Positions 23,438-31,907 of a stretch of DNA of 64,000 bases are shown here, piece after piece. This DNA comes from TMED8 sp038125725 (GTDB lineage: Bacteria; Pseudomonadota; Alphaproteobacteria; Rhodospirillales; Casp-alpha2). The notes below the pieces were generated by a model that worked only from the letters and a program-made list of their open reading frames with translations, made no database searches and was not told the DNA's origin. Numbering within the stretch: the first letter of the stretch is position 1; each line of letters opens with the position of its first letter. Location: positions 1-64,000 of the forward strand of contig JAYPEK010000010.1 of the NCBI GenBank assembly GCA_038125725.1. Direction: 5' to 3'. Both the position numbers and the translations under genes were made by a program.

Positions 23438-25381
23438 GACCCGGCGCAGCGGTTCAAGATGGCCGCCGTAGCGTGACGCGCGACCGACGGACGAGACATA
23501 CATGGGCCGGCGCACCTGCCAGTTGGAGGCGGAAAGTACCGGCCGCCGTGCCTCGTGGAACGCAAGGCAGGCCGAGTCCCAATCGAGCCCGACGAAATCG
23601 ATCAGGCGGCGGATACTGGTTTCCGGATCGTGTGTCAGATCTTCGTAATCGACCTCGAGGAATCCATCCCGCAAGACAGTGCGCCAATGGGCCATCAACC
23701 GCTCATAGGCATTGATGTAGCGCCCGATATGCTCAAGGTCGCAGGACCAGGGGTAGTCCTCGACGAAATTCTGCATGAAGCAAGATAGCCCCGTATCCAG
23801 CGCATCGCGCCGGCAATGGATGATCCGCGCCTTCGGGAACAACCGTCTAATCAGGCCGAGATCGCGGAACTGGAACGGGGTCTTATCGACGACCCGCACC
23901 GCATCGCCGCCGGCCTTGAGCAGCGCTTGCAATGCCGCGTCCGCCAGTTCGGCGGACGACTGGCTGGGGTCGAGCCCAGCAATGCTCATCGCTTCACCCG
24001 CCCCACTGACGCTTGGGTGCGCGGCCAGGATTTGCTCCACCAACGTAGTGCCGGAACGCGGCATGCCGACAACGAACACCGGTCGCTCGTCAGGGTTTCC
24101 GCCCGCGCCGGCGGTCACGCCTTCAGGATAGGCTTCGATGATCGCCGTGATTTCCGCTACCAGGCTTGCGGGATCGAAGGCCAAGTCACGTGCCATCATT
24201 TGCGCCTTGCGGCCCTCGTTGCCGGCGTTGAAGTGGGCAAACGCCACATCGGTATCGCCCTGGCGGTCGAATATTTCACCGAGCGCGAAGTGCGCATCGA
24301 TACGCGCGTCCAGCGCCGCGCCCGCATCCTCGCTGAGAGCCGTGAGCGCCAAAAGATCGTCGTCCGATATCGCTGCCGCGGGCGAAGCCGCCAGTGCCAC
24401 CCAGGCCTTGCCCTGTTTCGGATTGAGCTCCGTGGCCTTGCGCAGCGAACCCAGGGCATCGGCAAGATCGCCCAACGCCAACTGCACAACACCCAACCCG
24501 GCATAGGCATCCGCGCTTTCGGGGAAATCCCGCAACAGCGCCTGGTAGCCCCCTATTGCGTCTTCGTGCCGTCCCGCCTTGTGCAGCGCGGCGGCGCGGT
24601 TGAGGCGCACGGCCATGAAACCCGGCCGGCATTCAAGCGCTCGGTCGTAGGCGGCAATGGCGTCTTCGAACGCATCCGCCGCCGCAAAGACATCACCGAG
24701 CGCGCCGTGGGCTTCAGCATAGTCCGGCTGCAATTCGATCGCCGCCTGGCATTGCCCCACCGCCGCATCAAACTCGCCCACCTTGCGGAGCGCCGTTGCC
24801 AGATTGACCCGCGCCAGCGGGTGATTGGGGGCGCTCTCGACCGCCTGGACCAAGGTCTCGATGGCGGCCACGGGCTGGTCGGTCTTCACCAGGATGCTGC
24901 CTTTGTTCACGAGCGCGTCGGTAAAGCCGGGCTTGCGGGCCAGAGCTTCGTCCACGGCCTCCAATGCCTCCGCGAAACGGCCTTGGATATCGAGCGCCAC
25001 CGTCAGGTTGTTCCAGGCGCCTGCGTGGCTTGCATCGATCTCCAGCACATGGCGGCAGGCCGCTTCCGCCTCGGCGGGGCGGCCCAGCATGTTCATGATA
25101 GCACCGCAATCGGCGTGAATATCGATATCGTCGTCATCGCGGGTCGCGGCTTCCAGAATCAGATCGCCGGCCTCCGCCAGGCGTCCGTCCATGTAGGCGA
25201 TCTGCGCCAATAAATGATAAGGCGCAGACGCCAGCGGGTCCGCCGTGACCGCCGCGCGGCATGCAAGTTCCGCAGCGCGCGCATCGCCGTCGGCCATGGC
25301 CTTGCGCGCTTCCGTCAGATGCGCCTGGACCTCGCGGTTGCGCGCCTTGGCCGCCTGGCGTCGGGATTGCCGGTTCTCCAT
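23420..25381 (-). CDS. TPR-repeat sulfotransferase
   Basis: The 653-residue protein has an N-terminal basic helix, then about ten tetratricopeptide repeats (for example AGAWNNLTVALDIQGRFAEA and AEAHGALGDVFAAADAFEDA). The C-terminal half is a PAPS-dependent sulfotransferase domain: 5'-phosphosulfate loop VFVVGMPRSGTTLVEQILA and 3'-phosphate site IIHCRRDALDTGLSC. Such fusions, related to tyrosylprotein sulfotransferases, are frequent in alphaproteobacteria but their substrates are unknown. The frame is open further upstream, but that part overlaps the pyrE leader; ATG 25381 before RQSRRQAAKARNREVQ is chosen. Confidence 0.87.
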   Translation of the reverse strand: MENRQSRRQAAKARNREVQAHLTEARKAMADGDARAAELACRAAVTADPLASAPYHLLAQIAYMDGRLAEAGDLILEAATRDDDDIDIHADCGAIMNMLGRPAEAEAACRHVLEIDASHAGAWNNLTVALDIQGRFAEALEAVDEALARKPGFTDALVNKGSILVKTDQPVAAIETLVQAVESAPNHPLARVNLATALRKVGEFDAAVGQCQAAIELQPDYAEAHGALGDVFAAADAFEDAIAAYDRALECRPGFMAVRLNRAAALHKAGRHEDAIGGYQALLRDFPESADAYAGLGVVQLALGDLADALGSLRKATELNPKQGKAWVALAASPAAAISDDDLLALTALSEDAGAALDARIDAHFALGEIFDRQGDTDVAFAHFNAGNEGRKAQMMARDLAFDPASLVAEITAIIEAYPEGVTAGAGGNPDERPVFVVGMPRSGTTLVEQILAAHPSVSGAGEAMSIAGLDPSQSSAELADAALQALLKAGGDAVRVVDKTPFQFRDLGLIRRLFPKARIIHCRRDALDTGLSCFMQNFVEDYPWSCDLEHIGRYINAYERLMAHWRTVLRDGFLEVDYEDLTHDPETSIRRLIDFVGLDWDSACLAFHEARRPVLSASNWQVRRPMYVSSVGRASRYGGHLEPLRRVLAAGQ

Positions 25382-25517
25382 GGCGCATTTAGGCCGTACC
25401 GGGGCGCGGGCGTCAATCTGCCATCGCGTTGCCGGAGTTCCCGATTGTCTGCACAGTCGGGACGTTCTAAGACAGTGCGGACGCCATTCAGCCCCATTCA
25501 GCCACAGAGGACCCGCC

Positions 25518-26189
25518 ATGCCGCAAGACACCCCCGCCGCACTCGAGACCGCCAAATGGCTGCTCGACATCAAGGCCGTCAATTTCCGGCCGGAAGAGCC
25601 CTATACCCTGACGGCGGGTTGGGCGAGCCCGGTCTATATCGACTGCCGGTGGGTGATCTCGTTCCCTGAAGCCCGGCGACGGATGATCGAGTTGGGCGTT
25701 GAAATGCTGCGCGCGGACGCCGGCCTGGACGACACCGACCTGATCGCCGGCGGCGAAACGGCGGGCATCCCCTATGCCGCCTGGATCGCCGAGGCGACCA
25801 ACAAGCCGATGCTTTACGTGCGCAAGAAGCCCAAGGGCTTCGGCCGCGATGCCCAGATCGAGGGCAACCTGGAAGAAGGCAAGAAGGTGCTTTTGGTCGA
25901 AGACCTGGCCACCGATGGCGGTTCCAAAATCAACTTCGTCAATGCATTGCGCACCGCCGGCGCCGAGGTGACCGACATCTTCGTGGTGTTCTTCTACGGC
26001 GCCTTCCCCGGTGCCCTCGACACCTTGGAGGAAGCCGGGGTGAAACTGCACTACCTCTGCACCTGGCAAGACGTCCTCAAGGCCGCCGATGAAGGCGGTT
26101 ATTTCCCGCCGCAATCGATTGCCGGCGTGCGCGATTTTCTTGCCGATCCGATCGGCTGGTCGGCGGCGCACGGCGGCCGCGACGCATAG
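25518..26189 (+). CDS. pyrE: orotate phosphoribosyltransferase
   Basis: The 223-residue protein carries the PRTase signature VLLVEDLATDGGSK that binds PRPP, the flexible loop with KKPKGFGRDAQIEG (catalytic lysine and histidine-equivalent region), and the N-terminal LTAGWASPVYIDCR that binds orotate. It makes orotidine 5'-phosphate in pyrimidine synthesis. Length is in the normal range. The ATG at 25518 follows AGAGG. No other pyr gene adjoins, which is common in alphaproteobacteria. Confidence 0.92.
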   Translation: MPQDTPAALETAKWLLDIKAVNFRPEEPYTLTAGWASPVYIDCRWVISFPEARRRMIELGVEMLRADAGLDDTDLIAGGETAGIPYAAWIAEATNKPMLYVRKKPKGFGRDAQIEGNLEEGKKVLLVEDLATDGGSKINFVNALRTAGAEVTDIFVVFFYGAFPGALDTLEEAGVKLHYLCTWQDVLKAADEGGYFPPQSIAGVRDFLADPIGWSAAHGGRDA

Positions 26190-26252
26190 GCCAACCCCAT
26201 GGATTGCCCGCGCCCGATCCGCTAGGATCATTCGGAGAGCGGGAGGCGATCC

Positions 26253-26714
26253 ATGGCAGGCATCTTGAAATCCCTCGTCGATAACTATCAGGCGCATCTC
26301 AAGCGCCAGCGAAACAGGCCCTTCCTCGAAGGTGTCATGGCGGCTTGCGCGCTGGTCGCCACGGCCGACGGCGAGGTTTCCTTCGCCGAGCGGGTTCGGG
26401 TCGACCAGATTCTCTCCACCCTCGACGCCTTGAAGGTGTTCGATCCCCACGAAGGCATCGACATTTTCAACGAGTATACTGACGCCATTCTGGCCAACCC
26501 GGCGGAGGGCCACGAATCCGCGTTTCAGGCCATGGCCGAGGTCGCCCAGGACCCCGAAAACGGCGCCCTGATGGTGCGAATCTGCTGCGCCGTCAGCGAA
26601 GCCAACGGCGACAAGAGCCTCCCCGACCAGATCGAGATCACCTCCATCTGCTCGCGCCTCGGTTTGGACCCGGGAAACTGCGGAATCTACGATCCGAAGC
26701 GGATCATTGAGTGA
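26253..26714 (+). CDS. TerB-like domain protein
   Basis: The 153-residue, all-helical protein fits the TerB fold. ACALVATADGEVSFAERVRVDQIL and a second, similar helix-turn AVSEANGDKSLPDQIEITSIC give the internal two-fold pattern with acidic metal-binding loops (ADGE, NGDK). TerB proteins are tied to tellurite resistance and membrane-linked stress systems; solitary TerB domains like this have no fixed role. GGGAGG precedes the ATG. It ends 72 bases before the globin gene, separated by nested inverted repeats. Confidence 0.8.
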   Translation: MAGILKSLVDNYQAHLKRQRNRPFLEGVMAACALVATADGEVSFAERVRVDQILSTLDALKVFDPHEGIDIFNEYTDAILANPAEGHESAFQAMAEVAQDPENGALMVRICCAVSEANGDKSLPDQIEITSICSRLGLDPGNCGIYDPKRIIE

Positions 26715-26724
26715 CAGCAGGGGG

Positions 26725-26781
26725 CGAACCCCATATAGTCTATAGTCATAAGATTCATAGACCTGGGGATATAAGGGTTCG
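26725..26781. repeat. nested inverted repeats before the globin gene
   Basis: CGAACCC (26725-26731) is mirrored by GGGTTCG (26775-26781), and inside it GTCTAT (26738-26743) is mirrored by ATAGAC (26757-26762). The intervening sequence is AT-rich. The right outer arm contains the AAGGG that would serve as ribosome site for the globin gene, so the element could be an operator pair or a leader hairpin that hides the start. Confidence 0.5.
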
Positions 26782-26786
26782 AGTGC

Positions 26787-27614
26787 ATGGATATCTCGCC
26801 GCACGACGCTGAAATCGTCCGCAATTCCTTCATGAGCTTCGCCGCCGACGCGGACCGCGTTGCCATGGATTTCTACAATCGGCTGTTCGAAACCGATCCT
26901 TCGCTCCGGGAAATGTTCGCCGGTGACATCATGAACCAAGGCCGGGCGTTGATGGATACCCTGGCGACCGTCGTCGACAATGTCGACAACCTGCCCAACA
27001 TGCGCGGCATGCTGCATGAGCTTGGCGCGCGGCATTCCGGTTACGGCGTGCGCGCCGACATGTACGATACCGTCGGCACCTGTCTGCTCGGCTCCATCGA
27101 GGACGCCATGGGCGCGGATTTCACCCCCGACACGGCCGCGGCCTGGGCCAGCGTGTTCAACGTCATCGCCGATACCATGCTCGATGGGGCGGAAGGCGCC
27201 GAAGTTCTGGAAGCGGCGGCCGTGCCGGAGCCGACACCGGCCCCTGCGCCTGCTCCAGCACCCGCGCCAATGCCGGTGGCCACACCGGCACCCATGCCAG
27301 CGCCCATGCCAGCACCCGAATCGGAACCCGCCGCCACCGCCGCGCTGCAAGAACAGATCGCCGGCCTTCGCGACGAGATCGAGACCGTCGACAAGGTCGC
27401 CGCGCAAATCGACGCCATCGCCAAGCAGACCAACCTGCTTGCCCTCAACGCCACCATCGAAGCGGCCCGCGCCGGCGATGCCGGCAAGGGCTTCGCGGTC
27501 GTCGCCGGAGAGGTCAAGAATTTGTCCGGCCAGACGGCGCGCGCCACCGGCGAGGTTTCCGAGGTGCTCGGCCGCCTGCGCGACCGGGTGAACCGGCTGG
27601 CGGAACTGATCTAA
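26787..27614 (+). CDS. globin fused to a partial chemoreceptor signalling domain
   Basis: The 275-residue soluble protein has three parts. Residues about 1-140 form a globin closer to Vitreoscilla/flavohemoglobin-type globins than to HemAT: Tyr30 at B10, Phe44 at CD1, Gln51 at E7 and proximal His83 in ARHSGYGV. Residues about 148-185 are a Pro/Ala linker (PAPAPAPAP). Residues about 186-275 hold the conserved MCP signalling stretch AAQIDAIAKQTNLLALNATI, EAARAGDAGKGFAVVAGEVK and a short following helix. The long coiled coil, methylation helices and membrane segments of full receptors are absent. It should bind O2 or NO and signal, perhaps to a CheA/CheW array or by dimerisation. The role is inference. 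Confidence 0.85.
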   Translation: MDISPHDAEIVRNSFMSFAADADRVAMDFYNRLFETDPSLREMFAGDIMNQGRALMDTLATVVDNVDNLPNMRGMLHELGARHSGYGVRADMYDTVGTCLLGSIEDAMGADFTPDTAAAWASVFNVIADTMLDGAEGAEVLEAAAVPEPTPAPAPAPAPAPMPVATPAPMPAPMPAPESEPAATAALQEQIAGLRDEIETVDKVAAQIDAIAKQTNLLALNATIEAARAGDAGKGFAVVAGEVKNLSGQTARATGEVSEVLGRLRDRVNRLAELI

Positions 27615-27625
27615 GACGGTTCCGG

Positions 27626-27649
27626 CCGCGCGAATCCACTCTCGCGCGG
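27626..27649 (+). terminator. GC hairpin after the globin gene
   Basis: CCGCGCGA and TCGCGCGG form a perfect eight-base-pair stem around an eight-base loop, 12 bases past the globin stop and before the next gene. No T-run follows, so if it terminates it would need Rho, or it may act as a transcript-end stabiliser. Confidence 0.4.
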
Positions 27650-27677
27650 TCATGGTGGCGGTGCTAACCTTTCCGTC

Positions 27678-29336
27678 ATGAACTTGCTGCGCCTTTTCCG
27701 CCTTCTACTGTGTCTTGCCGCCCTGGCCGGGCCGGCTTCGGCCGCGGGCAAGGACCAGCTCACTATCGGCATCACCCAGTTCCCGTCGTCGTTCCACCCG
27801 AACATCGACAGCATGCTGGCCAAGACCTACATCCTGGCCATGACGCGCCGACCACTGACCGTCTACGACAAGGACTGGAAAGTGGTCTGCGCGCTCTGTA
27901 CGCGGCTGCCGACCTTCGAGAACGGCCTGGCCAGGAAGGAAACGACGCCCGACGGCAAAGCGGGGGTCGCCGTCACATACGAGATCCACCCGAAGGCGAC
28001 CTGGGGTGATGGCACGCCGGTGAGCGCCCAGGATGTGGTGTTCACCTGGGAGGTCGGCCGCCACCCGCAATCCGGCGTCGGCAACATGGAACTCTACCGC
28101 AGCCTCTACAAGATCGACATCGTCGACGACAAAACCGTCACGCTGCACTTCGACAAACTGACCTTCGAGTACAACGCCATGGGCGGCATGGATATCCTCC
28201 CCGCCCACATCGAGAAGCCGCTGTTCACGGAGCCGGTGAAGTACAAGACCCGTACCGCCTTCGATACAGACGGCACCAACAAAGGGCTCTATTTCGGCCC
28301 CTATGCGATAGCCGAGGTGGTCTCGGGCTCACACGTGGTGCTCAAGCCGAACCCGACCTGGTACGGCAAGAAACCCGGATTCAAGCAGATCGTCGTCAAG
28401 GTGATCGGCAATACCGCCGCGCTGGAGGCCAATCTCTTGGCCGGCGGCATCGACATGGTGGCGGGTGAGCTCGGCTTCACCGTCGACCAAGCCATGGCCT
28501 TCGAGAAGCGTCACGGCAGCCGCTTCAACGTCATCTACAAACCAGGCCTGGTTTACGAACATATCGACCTCAACCTTCAAAATCCCATCCTCGCCGACCG
28601 GCGCGTGCGCCGCGCGCTGCTCTATTCCATCGACCGCCAGTCGCTGAGCCGGCAACTGTTCGGCGGCCATCAACCGGTCGCCGACACCAACGTCAATCCG
28701 CTCGACTGGGTGCATACGGACGACATCCCCAAGTACCCGTTCGATCCCAAGCATGCTGCGAAGCTCTTGGACGAGGCCGGCTGGACCCAGCGCCGGGCCG
28801 GCGTGCGTCACAACGCCAAGGGCGAGCCGCTCCGGCTCGAGATCATGACCACCGCCGGTAACCGCTCGCGCGAACTGGTCGAGCAGGTGCTGCAGAGCCA
28901 GTGGAAGGCCACCGGCATCGACGTGCGCATCAAGAACGAACCCGCCCGCGTGTTCTTCGGGCGCACGGTCACCGAGCGGCGGTTCACGGCGCTTGCCATG
29001 TACGCATGGTACAGCGCGCCCGAGAGCGTGCCGCGCACGACGCTGCATTCCAGCCACATCCCGACGGCCGAGAACAACTACGCCGGCCAAAACTACACCG
29101 GCTTCAAGAACGCCGAGGTGGACGGCATCATCGAAGCCATCGAGATCGAACTCGATCGCGACAAACGCCGAGACCTTTGGCATCGGCTGCAGACCATCTA
29201 CGCCACCGAACTACCGGTGCTGCCGCTCTATTTCCGCGCCGACCCGTACGTCCTTCCCAAATGGCTGAAGGGCCTCACCCCCACTGGGCACCAGTTCCCG
29301 TCCGCCTTCTGGGTGGAGGACTGGACCGGGGAATGA
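27678..29336 (+). CDS. periplasmic peptide/solute-binding protein (SBP_bac_5)
   Basis: The 552-residue protein has a signal peptide (LLRLFRLLLCLAALAGPASA, cleavage after ASAA likely) and the family-5 binding protein body. This includes KATWGDGTPVSAQDVVFTWE, GPYAIAEVVSGSHVVLKPNP, and the late RRALLYSIDRQSLSRQLF with DPKHAAKLLDEAGW. Such proteins bring oligopeptides, nickel, glycosides or similar ligands to an ABC permease. No permease or ATPase gene is in the window, so it is an orphan here. The next two genes overlap or abut, suggesting a common transcript. Confidence 0.87.
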   Translation: MNLLRLFRLLLCLAALAGPASAAGKDQLTIGITQFPSSFHPNIDSMLAKTYILAMTRRPLTVYDKDWKVVCALCTRLPTFENGLARKETTPDGKAGVAVTYEIHPKATWGDGTPVSAQDVVFTWEVGRHPQSGVGNMELYRSLYKIDIVDDKTVTLHFDKLTFEYNAMGGMDILPAHIEKPLFTEPVKYKTRTAFDTDGTNKGLYFGPYAIAEVVSGSHVVLKPNPTWYGKKPGFKQIVVKVIGNTAALEANLLAGGIDMVAGELGFTVDQAMAFEKRHGSRFNVIYKPGLVYEHIDLNLQNPILADRRVRRALLYSIDRQSLSRQLFGGHQPVADTNVNPLDWVHTDDIPKYPFDPKHAAKLLDEAGWTQRRAGVRHNAKGEPLRLEIMTTAGNRSRELVEQVLQSQWKATGIDVRIKNEPARVFFGRTVTERRFTALAMYAWYSAPESVPRTTLHSSHIPTAENNYAGQNYTGFKNAEVDGIIEAIEIELDRDKRRDLWHRLQTIYATELPVLPLYFRADPYVLPKWLKGLTPTGHQFPSAFWVEDWTGE

Positions 29337-29779
29337 GCGACACGGGCACCGAGGTCCGCCAGGCCGAACCCGAGGACACCGACGCGCTGCTGACGCTCTG
29401 CCGCCAGCTCGGCTACGCTACCGAGGGAGGCGCCCTGCCCGGCCGCCTCGATGCCATCCTCGCCCAACCGGACCAAGGCCTGTTCGTCGCCGAACAGGAC
29501 GGCACCGTGGTCGGCTTCGTCCATGTCTTCGCCCGCCTGGCACTCGAGATCGCGCCCTGCGCACAGATCCAGGCGCTAGTCGTCGCCGAGGCCGCCCGGC
29601 GCACCGGCGCCGCGCAGCGGCTGGTGGCGGCGGTGGAAGTCTGGGCGCGCGCGCACGGCCTTACCTGGCTATCGCTCTATTGCACGACGGGCCGCGATGC
29701 GGCACATGGTTTCTATCCCGCCGCCGGGTTCGAAGCGGCCTCGACCGCGACCCGGTTCAACAAACGACTGGACGATTGA
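29333..29779 (+). CDS. GNAT family N-acetyltransferase
   Basis: The 148-residue protein is a GNAT. It begins with EVRQAEPEDTDALLTLCRQLGY, has the central strand FVAEQDGTVVGFVHVF and the CoA-binding A-motif region IQALVVAEAARRTGAAQRLV (an R/Q-x-x-G-x-G/A variant), and closes with SLYCTTGRDAAHGFYPAAGFE. The substrate is unknown. The start ATG overlaps the binding-protein stop by four bases, and the CocE gene follows after seven bases, so these three are probably one operon. Confidence 0.87.
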   Translation: MSDTGTEVRQAEPEDTDALLTLCRQLGYATEGGALPGRLDAILAQPDQGLFVAEQDGTVVGFVHVFARLALEIAPCAQIQALVVAEAARRTGAAQRLVAAVEVWARAHGLTWLSLYCTTGRDAAHGFYPAAGFEAASTATRFNKRLDD

Positions 29780-29786
29780 CCGACCC

Positions 29787-31610
29787 ATGACCACCTCCGA
29801 CGCCTGGACGACGACGCCGCCCGATTATCTCGCCACCCGCGCCCCCGAATACACGGGCGAGCGAATCTTGTCGCAATACGTCTCCGTGCGCGACGGCACC
29901 AAGCTCGCCGTCGACGTGCACCTGCCGGGCAGCGAGGCCAGCGACGAGCGCTTCCCGGCAATCCTGGTGCTCACCCCCTATTACCGCCGGTTTCAGCTTG
30001 CCGACGGACACCGGCCGGATATCGACGCCTGTCCGACCGTCGCCTTCTACCGCGACATGTTCGTGCCGCGCGGCTATGCGCTGGTCGCCGTCGACGTGCG
30101 CGGCTCCGGCGCCAGCTTCGGCGCCCGCGACGGGTTCCGCTCGCCAACCGAGCGGCTCGATCACCACGACGTCGCCGACTGGGTCAGCCGACAGCCCTGG
30201 TGTTCGGGCGAGATCGGTGCCACAGGCATCTCCTATCCGGGCGCCGCATCCGACTTCCTGGCATCGACCAACCACCCGGCGGTGAAGGCGGTGGCACCGC
30301 TGTTCGCGGTCTGGGACACCTGGCTCAACCACATCTATCCGGGCGGCGTGCTGCTGACCTGCGTGACCAAGAACTACGGTGGCCTGGCTGAAGCGCTGGA
30401 CTTGGATATCCGCGAGCAGATCCCGTCCTACGCCTATTTCTGCGATCCCGATCTCGCCGGTCCGGCGCCGGTCGACGAGGACCTGGACGGCACCATGCTG
30501 AAACAGGCCCTGCACCAGCACCGGGCCAACTTCGACATGCAGGATTTCGCCCAGCAACTGCGGTTCCGCGATTCCGCGCTCACCGACAACCCGGACTACA
30601 CCGGCGCCTGGATCAGCCCCTACCACTACGCCAGCCGCGAAGCCGACGCATCGACCGCCTACTACACGATCTCCGGCTGGATGGACGGCGGCGGTTATTC
30701 CGTCGGCACCATCCAGCGCTATCTGTGGCTCCAGAACCCGCAATCGCGGCTGATGCTCGGCCCCTGGGATCACGGTGCCAGGGCGCACGTCAGCCCGTGG
30801 CGGCCTAATGCGGATGCGCAGCAGCCCTTAGTCGGTGCCGAGGTGCTGCGCTTCTTCGACAAGCACCTGAAAGGCCTGAACAGCGACATCGACGGCGAGC
30901 GCCGGGTGCACTACTACACCATGGGCGCGGAAGCCTGGAAGGCCGCCGACGCCTGGCCGCCCGCGTGCGAGGAACGCGAACTGTTCGCCAGCGCCGATGG
31001 CGGACTTTCCGCTGCCGCGCCGGATGCCGAATCCGCCAGCGACGATTACGACGCCGACTACGCCTGCGGCACCGGCAATCACACCCGCTACGACCGGCTC
31101 TACATCGCCAACGTGGAGACCTACTACGACGACTGGGACGGCCGCGAGGACGCCATGCTGAGCTTTACCTCCGAACCGCTCAGCGAGGACACCGAGGTCA
31201 CCGGCCACCCCTTCGTCGACCTGCATTTCGCGGCTTCGGAAAAGGACTGCGCGTTGTTCGTCTATCTTTCCGACGTGACGCCCGAGGGCAAATCCGTCTA
31301 CGTCACGGAAGGCGTGTTCCGTGCCCTGCACCGCAAGCCCGGCGAGCATCCCGACCGCGTCCCCGCCACCGGCCCGGCGCACAGCTTCAAGATCGCCGAC
31401 GCCGAACACCTGGTGCCCGGAGAGCCAGCGAACGCGGCGTTCGAACTGCTGCCGACGTCGTATCTGTACCGCAAGGGCCATCGCATCCGCATGTCGCTGG
31501 CGGCTTCAGATTCGGACCACTTCACCCGCATTCCCGACGGCCGGCCGCCGCGCATCACGCTCTTTCGCGAACGGGGCCGTGCCTCGAAGATCGTGTTGCC
31601 AGTGGTTTAG
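29787..31610 (+). CDS. CocE/NonD family hydrolase
   Basis: The 607-residue enzyme has the X-Pro dipeptidyl-peptidase-like alpha/beta core (S15) with VDVRGSGASFGARDGF, the nucleophile serine in ATGISYPGAASDF, and the C-terminal histidine in GPWDHGARAHVSPW. It then has the jelly-roll PepX_C domain, ending in RKGHRIRMSLAASDSDHF. CocE relatives cleave esters or amides such as cocaine, glutaryl-7-ACA or alpha-amino esters. No signal peptide is seen, so it is cytoplasmic. Together with the upstream binding protein it may process an imported ester or peptide-like compound. Confidence 0.87.
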   Translation: MTTSDAWTTTPPDYLATRAPEYTGERILSQYVSVRDGTKLAVDVHLPGSEASDERFPAILVLTPYYRRFQLADGHRPDIDACPTVAFYRDMFVPRGYALVAVDVRGSGASFGARDGFRSPTERLDHHDVADWVSRQPWCSGEIGATGISYPGAASDFLASTNHPAVKAVAPLFAVWDTWLNHIYPGGVLLTCVTKNYGGLAEALDLDIREQIPSYAYFCDPDLAGPAPVDEDLDGTMLKQALHQHRANFDMQDFAQQLRFRDSALTDNPDYTGAWISPYHYASREADASTAYYTISGWMDGGGYSVGTIQRYLWLQNPQSRLMLGPWDHGARAHVSPWRPNADAQQPLVGAEVLRFFDKHLKGLNSDIDGERRVHYYTMGAEAWKAADAWPPACEERELFASADGGLSAAAPDAESASDDYDADYACGTGNHTRYDRLYIANVETYYDDWDGREDAMLSFTSEPLSEDTEVTGHPFVDLHFAASEKDCALFVYLSDVTPEGKSVYVTEGVFRALHRKPGEHPDRVPATGPAHSFKIADAEHLVPGEPANAAFELLPTSYLYRKGHRIRMSLAASDSDHFTRIPDGRPPRITLFRERGRASKIVLPVV

Positions 31611-31689
31611 GGGCAAAAGTTCACGGGTTGGAAGCCTTTGATTTCGAAGTATTCTTATAAAAATCTCAGGAACGAACCCAATTTGCCCC
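31610..31689. repeat. AT-rich intergenic repeat, copy 1
   Basis: The element starts at the CocE stop codon. GGGGCAAA (31610-31617) and TTTGCCCC (31682-31689) are perfect mirror arms; inside them GGGTT (31625-31629) and AACCC (31675-31679) pair. The 64 bases from 31620 align without gaps to 57246-57309, with about 48 identities: TTCACGGGTTGGAAG at the left and GGAACGAACCCAATT at the right are exact in both. The middle is AT-rich and diverged. The base composition is unlike the surrounding genes. The rest of the gap to 31907 holds only the hairpin listed next and AT-rich sequence. Confidence 0.65.
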
Positions 31690-31802
31690 CGGCAACATTC
31701 GTGAACGCTCCCTTCGCGGGGACAAAGTTAATTTTTGGGCCAAATTCAACTGGTTCTAATGCGAGGAACCGTCGGGCTAACCCAATACCTATTCGAATGT
31801 AA

Positions 31803-31845
31803 AATAGCGCGCCGCCGCCGGTGAAAACCGGCAGGGCGCGCTATT
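31803..31845. terminator. long two-part hairpin with GAAA tetraloop
   Basis: An 11-base-pair outer stem (AATAGCGCGCC with GGCGCGCTATT), a small asymmetric bulge, and a six-base-pair inner stem GCCGGT/ACCGGC closed by a GAAA loop. It stands between the convergent CocE and universal stress genes. T-rich sequence follows 13 bases later on the plus strand, so a bidirectional terminator is the simplest reading, though no T-run abuts the stem. Confidence 0.55.
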
Positions 31846-31907
31846 CCTAGCACGGCATTTTTAAAAAGTCAATATTTTCCTATTTAATAAGAAAAATGTC
31901 GTATTTT

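Noticed and set aside
27225..27340. DNA repeat array in the globin gene
   Set aside because: The repetition is the codon pattern of the Pro/Ala linker, in frame and explained by the protein.
25488..27653. 721-residue antisense frame across pyrE, TerB-like and globin genes
   Set aside because: It spans three well-supported genes and their intergenic gaps; the long openness is a GC-rich codon effect.
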